A DNA stretch of 64,000 bases from Cercophora sp. LCS_1 (lineage: Eukaryota > Ascomycota > Sordariomycetes > Sordariales > Lasiosphaeriaceae): contig JAPZLL010000012.1 in NCBI GenBank assembly GCA_036250225.1, forward strand, positions 558,001 through 622,000, read 5' to 3'. This document shows, piece by piece, positions 57,512-64,000 of the stretch. The first letter of the stretch is position 1. Each line of letters begins with the position of its first letter. Position numbers and translations under genes: made by a program. A model generated the notes under the pieces. That model was given only the letters and a program-made list of their open reading frames with translations, ran no database searches and was not told the origin of the DNA.

Positions 57512-58366
57512 ATGGGTACGTTCAATTGCGCTACTGTCGATTTGACAGGTTCGCCGCATTCAGAAGGGCCGTCCCGCTAACGCTTGTCCGCGAACAAAGC
57601 CGCAACAACAGTATTCGATCCGGCGACGCTGCCGACGTGTTTACCAAACTGCGGTATTCTTTACGATGTGAACGGGGCTTGCGCCGCCCAGGGTGTGGCC
57701 AATATCGGTAGCTGTTTTTGTGCCGATCCCCGATTGACAGCCTTCAACACGGCGACAGAAGGTGTTTGCGCTCCGGGTGTGTGTCAACCCGCCGAGCTGG
57801 GGAGCATTCAGGGGTGGTACACCAGCTTCTGCGCCAACCAAGCTCAGACTCAACCGACGACGACGGGGAAAGCAGGGACGGGGAACAGCAATAACAACAA
57901 TGGCGGCGGAGGCGGCGGTGACTGGTAAGAAGTCTCCCCCTTTTTTTTTTTTCCTTTTGTTGCACCTTTACACGGGCTCAATGTCGTTCAATCTTGTTTG
58001 TGTTGCATCGTCCAACGTGATCGTTTTCGAGAAACGCCGGCTGACTCGCACCGCTCTAGGCTCTCTAATCACTACCAATGGGTCATCTTTCTTGTAATCA
58101 TGGTTGTCGGCATCGTTGGCATCTGGGTAGGCGCTTGCGTTTGGAGAAAACGCTATCTCCGCAAAAAGGACCGACAATACGCGCTCGGCACAAACCTTGC
58201 CCACGCCACCGAGTCAGGCCGTGTGGTGCCTAACTCAAGTAACGCAGGGTCGCTCCACGTCCCAGGCGCAGGCATGTTCACGCCCGCCCCCATCAGCTCG
58301 GCGGGTGTATACAACGAGAAGCCGAAAAAGGAAAAGAAGAAGTGGATCGTCCGCGAGAGGACATGA
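57512..58366 (+). CDS. CFEM-like Cys-rich single-pass membrane protein
   Basis: Three exons (57512-57515, 57600-57924, 58060-58366) encode 211 aa; exon 1 is just ATGG. Introns are 84 nt (GTACGT...AAG) and 135 nt (GTAAGA...TAG). Without any signal peptide, the mature sequence starts MAATTVFDPATLPTC. Eight Cys (15, 19, 29, 40, 42, 58, 63, 79) are spaced x3, x9, x10, x1, x15, x4, x15, close to the CFEM pattern. A Gly/Asn linker (NSNNNNGGGGGG) leads to one membrane span (~117-139, WVIFLVIMVVGIVGIWVGAC) with a strongly basic flank (WRKRYLRKKDR). By the positive-inside rule the Cys-rich end is outside. The short cytosolic tail ends basic. The Asp that binds haem iron in classical CFEM proteins is not at its expected place before Cys40. 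It may be a surface receptor or scaffold; function unknown. Confidence 0.82.
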
Positions 58367-59473
58367 CGATGACGAGGATGACCTCATATTGTCATCTCGC
58401 GCGCGGAGTTATATAATTCAGTAGAACGTTTGCATCAGTTCATTTTGGGTCTCCATTGTCGGTCTGATCTAGTACATTAACCAACACGCAGTATAATTTC
58501 CTTGTTTTTTCACCTCTTTCCTTCTAGTCTTGCTCTCTGGTCTGTCTGTGTATATCAAAGGCAAACCAGGCCAGGGAGGAGTTGTATGACCGAGACTGAC
58601 CATCATCGGGGAATGGAGGGGGCGTCTTGTCTTGTCTTGCAACTGGGGATAAATCGGCGTTCAGAGACAAAAAGGTGCGACGGCGGCGGTGGTAGTTGTT
58701 TGGTTTACGTCGGGGATCGCATTTTCCTGTCTTCCTTCCATCATGTTTTCTGGTTTGCTAGAGCCCGCTCATGCTCATAGCAACCAGAGGGGGCACGCTC
58801 TCAAACTGTTATCTGCATTTCGCTGGCGTTTCTGGGATATTGCATCTTCTCTTTTTGACCATGGCTATCCGGTGTGTTGTTTATTTCTACGGTTGAGTAT
58901 GTAGTCTTTTCCCAACCGAATGAGATTCATCGTCACGTCACGTCACGTCACGTCATTCGATTGAGGCGCCTCGTCGTGTTGTCCATGTCGCGTGGCAGAA
59001 GCGGCACAGATAACAAGATTCTTTTTCGCTTCATTGCTGTGCCTTGCAGACAAGTGCCGTGGGAGTTTTTTTGCCTCCCCCTCCGGTTCTTGTTCCTGCA
59101 TGACTGTGCCTCGTAGGAAATGGTGGAAGCGGGGGCACAGGACCGGGAGCTTGGGGGTCGGCGTTCCGGGTAAAGAAATGGGTGCAAGGGACAACAGGAT
59201 TTGTCCGGGTTGCCTGCTGGGTAAAACTGGGTCTGGCAAGTACACCATACCGTCGGGTGAGGCTTCAAAGCGTGCAAGGCTGCTGTACTGTTGACGATGG
59301 GACAATTGGTCCGGTTAACAATGACTGGGCGGTATCTCGGTGTGACATATGGGGATTTCCCCATCTGTTATTCGCTCAAAGCCTCTGCCCATGGTACCCT
59401 GAGCACAATCTCGTCATCTTCATAGGCCATAACGCCGACGCCTGCTCTTTGTATGACTATAGTGTTTCCAACT
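58367..59473. other. Convergent intergenic region, CFEM-like gene and GDB1
   Basis: 1.1 kb between two stops with no gene. It holds a five-copy CGTCA pentanucleotide array (58931-58955). Confidence 0.45.
58931..58955. repeat. Tandem pentanucleotide CGTCA, five copies
   Basis: Five exact CGTCA units. On the minus strand each overlap reads TGACG, the bZIP/CRE half-site, but the array lies between two convergent gene ends rather than in an evident promoter. Confidence 0.95.
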
Positions 59474-62400
59474 TCACCTCAGGGGCAATGACTTGGCCTC
59501 CAATCTGGCCTGCTCCTTTGCTGCGTCCATGTAGAGATCAATCAGGCAGCCCGACGACCATGCCTGCGTTGGCGACTGCTTCAGTGTTAGACTGTGGTTC
59601 AGGATACATTTATTTGACTAGAAACTCACCGAATCCGGACAATCCTCCCCATTCTTTTGTGTGAGCTCCGTGAGTCCCGCCCACGGGCTTCGTTCAATCA
59701 TCTCCTTGCAACCAATGAGCCGCCGTGTAACTTGCTGGAACGCCTCGGTGCGACCCTCGGCATCCTGGCGCCGCATTAAGTCGACCTTGAGCAAGGCCCT
59801 GAGGAAGAAGCCGGTCGGCCAGAGCCATTCTGGTCCCTGATGGTAGTTCCGTCCCTTGCTAGTCGCAAAGTCGGTGCTGTCCTCGCTATTCCGGTAGTAG
59901 GGACGATAGTTCAAGTCGCTTGGATCAAGCGTGGCCATGCCAGTTGGGCCCCGAAGCACGGAATCGGCAACACACAGGGCGTGCATGGCATGCTTCGGGT
60001 CGAACAAGTCCGGTGCCGCTGTCATGGCGATGGGGAAGTTTGGTCGCAGTTGGTAGTCCTCGTACTCCTTGCCGGAAAGGTAAAGATCCTTGTAAATGCC
60101 ACGGCGGTTGACGACCTTGGGGTTGACGTCGTAGTCCTTGTCGTCAGACGGCGAGAGCGGGACAAAGTAGCATCTCTCAAAATTCTCCTTGATAGTATCA
60201 GCCCATCTCTGGAACGAGATCTCGGAGCCATCGGCTTTCCGGACACCACCAGGCTCAAAGCGTCCGGTTTTGTTGAGATGCGCTAGCCATCGGAGGCTGC
60301 TGTATAACAAGCCGGTGATCTCGATAGCGGCGCCGTCTCTTGGGGTGCCGGGGACACCCTTTGACCCTGCACGCTCGCTCTCGCCCATCTTGTCCATCCA
60401 AGTGCCGCAGTTCTGTTGGTTCCCACCAAAGACAAAACCGTTGCTCCAGTCAACCTTGATCTCTTGATTGAATCCCTGGTCGCTCATCTGCATGTCGAGA
60501 CCAGGGCCTGCGTTGGCTTCTCGGAATTTCATGCCCTCGGCGTGGCGCTGAAGTGCCTCTAAGATGACCTCGGCAATCGTACTCTCCTTGCTGTATGCTC
60601 GAGGGTCATCCGAAGGGAAGTAAGTGTCGTCGTATGGCAAGAATCGTCGCTTAACCTTGTCGTTCAAGATAGACAAGCCATCTGGTACTATCTCCGTGTA
60701 GTCTTGGATACACTGCAAGAAGAACCAGACCGAGTCTCGGGCGTTGTATCGCGGGTTGTTTCCGCTCCCAAGCAGGTTGGGAATCATGCCATGCTTGAGG
60801 ACGCTCGCGAATGCGTGGATGTGCTCCTTGGCTTCATCAAAGCGACCAGTGCCGAGATACAGGCCCCGGAGTGAGATGAAGACATCACGGCCCCAGCAAC
60901 GAGCCCATTCGACAGCAAAGTGAGGCAGACCAGCTGCGAGTGATGGTACCAATCGGTTAGGGTAGAGTGAGGCCGACTTAACAAGGCCGGTCTGCTGAGC
61001 GCTGACGAGCGCCAGGCTCTTCAAGAACCACTGGCCTGTCTGGACGTTGGTGTTCATCAACGAAATTGCACGGTCAACGGCGGCGTTGTAAGCGGTTCTG
61101 AGAACCAATCCGAAGTACCGAGGAAGGAGAAAGCTGGGAATAACACGGATGGCGTCGAACCGGTCCTTCAACCAGGCTGCAGGCTTTCCAAGTTTGCTGT
61201 ATCCCTCCCGCTGGGACGCTCGCTCAAGTCTCCCCACAATGTAATTGAGGGCCCATTGGCCATCTCGGAGGTTCTGGCACAGTGGATGCGCCAGGTTGTT
61301 GTCTTTGATGATGTCTTTGAGAATGCTCCACCATCCCTGAAGACCAGCGTAGACAACCTTGCCATGGCCCGGAATGTCATAGGTGCCATCTCTCCCATCA
61401 CTGGCATCTCGCTCTTCCGGCTCGCACTTGTACAGCAAGAAGTTGAGGTCGACCAAGTCGAGCTCCTCCATAGCAGCCTTGGCACCAGACGTGACAAAGG
61501 CATCAAGGCCACTGGAATGTTCTGCTGCGGGAATCCACGTCTCAAACAGGGCGATGCTTCCTGGGGGGAACCGATCGCGCACGGTGATGACGGTGTCGTC
61601 GCCCTTGACCTCCATTCGGATCCCGGGCAAGCCAATGAGGCGGCTGGGAAGGCCGCGCAATTGCTTCTTGTCGCTCAATACCTCGTCGGTTGTCTCCTTG
61701 CTTGCGTCAACCTCCAGCATCCAGCTGCCGAGATGCTTGGCCTTGGTTCCAGTCAAGTGAACAGGGTTAAAGGCGCCGTTGCCGTTCCCATATCCTGGGA
61801 ATGCGGTATGGGCAATCAGGAAATATCCCTTTCTCGACCCGGGGTGGACGCGATGCACCGTGACGTACTGGTCCTCGTGGTGGATGTGTGTCTCATCATA
61901 GCAGTCCATGCCCATCAGAGTGTGGATCTGGTTGAGAAGTTTCTTGACGCCGGCGATGCCACCTTTGCCCTCGCCAACCTTGACGGGGAATTTGGAAGCT
62001 CCTGATGTGTAGAGCCGGGTCTCACCGACCAAGTCTACCAATTTTGGATAGATCTCGTCGTACCCCATCACACTGCCAATGGCACTCGAGCACATTGCAA
62101 CCAGGGCGGCGTTGGGTAAGGTATCCCGGGCATCTCTCTTCTGTGCAGGGACCTCGTTGTCGTGCGTGCAGTCCATGAACAGCGCCTGCACAGGGACCTG
62201 CTTGATGCGGCGAATGATCTCGCGAGTATACTGTGGCTCGCTCGGACCGCTCCCGTTCGCTGCCGGTGTGCGAACGTCAGCGCTGGAAATCTCATCCACC
62301 TCGAAGCTACCGATAGGCCGGCCACCGTGACGATGGACGAGTCGACTGAGTTCACCCGTGCTCCACGCCTGCATTGCCTCGCGAACTAGAGAGCTGAGAC

Positions 62401-64000
62401 CAAGGCGCTTGACAAACACGTAGTCCATTTCCTCGGAGCCTGTGAAGAGCTCAGCGACGACGTAGAGATCTGGCCGGACCCGGCGGGCTTCATCAAGAAT
62501 ATGCTCAGCGACGTGCAGAGGGGTGGAGTGACAATTGTCGATGCGGAAACCGGCAAAGTACTTGGCCAGCATGCGAGCATATTTGGTCATGTGTTCCCAC
62601 AACCAGGGGCTGTCCTCGGGTCCCTTTCCGTAGCGCAACTTTGTGCAATCACCCCAGACGATGACCTCGCGCCGCAGATACACCCGAGACTCTGGGCCAG
62701 CATTATCGACAAGAGCATTGCCACCCCACACCCAGCCGTTGTTTACAAGAACAAGATCCTCTTTCTTGTGTTTGGCCGTTTGCTTGTTCTGTGGAAGACG
62801 TGTAAAGTAGGTCTCGATGAGGGGGCTCTCCTTGTTGATTGGTCCCATCTTAGGTCCATGCTCGTCGAGACGGACGTACTTGATGCGGTTGAAGAGCTGC
62901 TGGAGAATCTCGGCGATTTCAGCATCGTATTCTTTATAGAAAGGGACGTTCACAATGTCGAGAATCTCCACAATCTTGGTTCGGGCAGCAGCCTGGTCTG
63001 CGCTATCTCCCGTGTCGCCTTCGTACTTCCCAAAAATGGCGCTCAGAAGTGCCGCTGCAACACTTGGCGAAGCATTCCTCCTGAAGCGTTCACCGAGGTA
63101 GTCCATCCCTTGGAGACCGTGTTTAATCAGGAATTGTGCTTGTTCCTCCGGTTTGGCCGATCGCAGTCCCCCAATACCCTCGAGGCCGATCGAGCCTTCG
63201 GGGAACAATACTTTTCCGGCGATCCAGGACTCAACAGCTGCGTCCGCATCACGGTCGACATCGAGCGTATAATACTCCCAAAGGCGGATCTCGGCAATCA
63301 CTTCCTTCTTGATCGCTTCCATGATCTTGAGAAGATCATCTACCGATTTGAGTTCGGTGGGAAGACCGAGCTTTTCAAACCTGAGGCCGAGCTCCAATAA
63401 CTTGGTATCGAGAAGATATGCGGACTCGAGCCACGGCGCCGTCGTGAGGTTATAGCCAGCCTCGGGATGGTCCAGCAACCAAGCACTATTGTGGGCCGTG
63501 TGATTGAGGACAATGTCCGTCAGGCTGAGGAGAGAATGATTCTTCTCCAGACTTTCCACCATCTTTTGCACATCCTCTTCGCCTTCAGGGAAGCAGTTGG
63601 GATCCCAACCAAGCTGGTCATAAAGGCTGTAGGGCGAATTTGAAGCACCCCGGACCTGCAAGGGCGTAAAGTGAATCATGTTGTACCCACGATCGCTGAT
63701 TCCACGAAGATGACGTTCCCAGTCCTGTGGGTACTTGCCCATGAACTTGCTGATGATGGAAAACACCGAAAGTGCAGGGAGCGGCAAGGGCTGCCCCTCC
63801 AGCGTGAGGCGAGGCGCAACATCGATGTAGTAGAGTGGCGTCTGCTTGGTCTTGGTCTTGGAAGAGCCATTGGTGTGTGAAAGGGTGTCGGAGAGGTCAG
63901 GTAGTTCGGCGTAGGTGGTGTAGAAGGCATACGCGCCCGCCTCGTGGATTGGGATTGAGATCTCGAGGGTGCGGTTGAAGTCGGGGACGAGCCTGGAGTG
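59474..64000 (-). CDS. GDB1: Glycogen debranching enzyme (5' end outside window)
   Basis: The frame is open to base 64000, giving 1490 aa so far; intact fungal enzymes are ~1530-1550 aa, so only a short N-terminal piece is missing. It removes glycogen branches with two activities: 4-alpha-glucanotransferase (GH13-like, with WERHLRGISDRGYNMIHFTP, FRIDNCHSTP near 62540 and VVAELFTGSEEM) and amylo-1,6-glucosidase (GH133-like, with WGRDVFISLRGLYLGTGRF near 60890, NARDSVWFFLQ and GGNQQNCGTWMDKMGESE). The last exon is 59575-59474: a 54-nt intron (59576-59629, GTGAGT...CAG) replaces a false stop (DSVSF) by DSSPTQAWSSGCLIDLYMD, the family's usual C-terminus. The enzyme acts in the cytosol with glycogen phosphorylase. 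Confidence 0.96.

Noticed and set aside
1..64000. CRISPR arrays, bacterial operons, prophage or intact transposons
   Set aside because: No regularly spaced repeats, terminal inverted repeats, transposase or integrase frames were found, and the gene structure is eukaryotic.

Overview
The window is nuclear DNA from a filamentous ascomycete, most likely a Sordariomycete. Genes are broken by short introns (about 49 to 330 nt, mostly 50 to 135) with CTGAC/CTAAC-type branch sites. The proteins are typical of moulds: a secreted chitinase and tyrosinase, a Zn2Cys6 regulator, a CFEM-like membrane protein and a DUF7726-type protein. I could not place the genus from sequence alone. All gene models below are spliced by eye and checked for phase; no search or RNA evidence was available.

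Layout. At 1-78 is the tail of a plus-strand gene. 0.3-14.7 kb (minus strand) holds UTP20 (ribosome biogenesis), a DRN1/CWF19L1-type CwfJ protein (lariat RNA turnover) and a CDC25 phosphatase. 14.7-21.5 kb has no recognisable gene and ends in a degenerate ~20-bp minisatellite directly upstream of POL5 (rRNA transcription and ribosome biogenesis). 25-32 kb carries a 20S proteasome alpha-7 subunit, an uncharacterised protein with an unclear start codon, and two convergent, unrelated J-domain protein genes (a small J protein and an ER-membrane ERJ5-like protein), each with a GC-AG first intron. 33-35 kb encodes the most unusual gene of the window, a Deinococcus-Rnl (DRB0094)-type RNA ligase with a ~180-residue amino-terminal extension.

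37-51 kb is richer in secreted and fungus-specific genes: a Ser/Thr/Pro-rich secreted protein, a two-domain DUF7726-type protein, a short secreted tyrosinase and, tail to tail with it, a GH18 chitinase with a complete hevein (CBM18) module inserted in the barrel; then a Zn2Cys6 regulator and a 44-residue protein with a clear TATA box. Gene-poor blocks (45.3-49.4 and 51.4-57.5 kb) separate these from a CFEM-like type III membrane protein and, at the right edge, the glycogen debranching enzyme (5' end outside the window).

Themes. Housekeeping RNA functions recur (UTP20, DRN1-like, POL5, RNA ligase), but nothing shows that they are co-regulated. The chitinase, tyrosinase and secreted repeat-like protein could all act at the cell wall. 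Very short first coding exons are common here (3 nt in PRE10, 4 nt in the CFEM-like gene, 14 nt in the CwfJ gene), so open-reading-frame scanning alone misplaces several starts.
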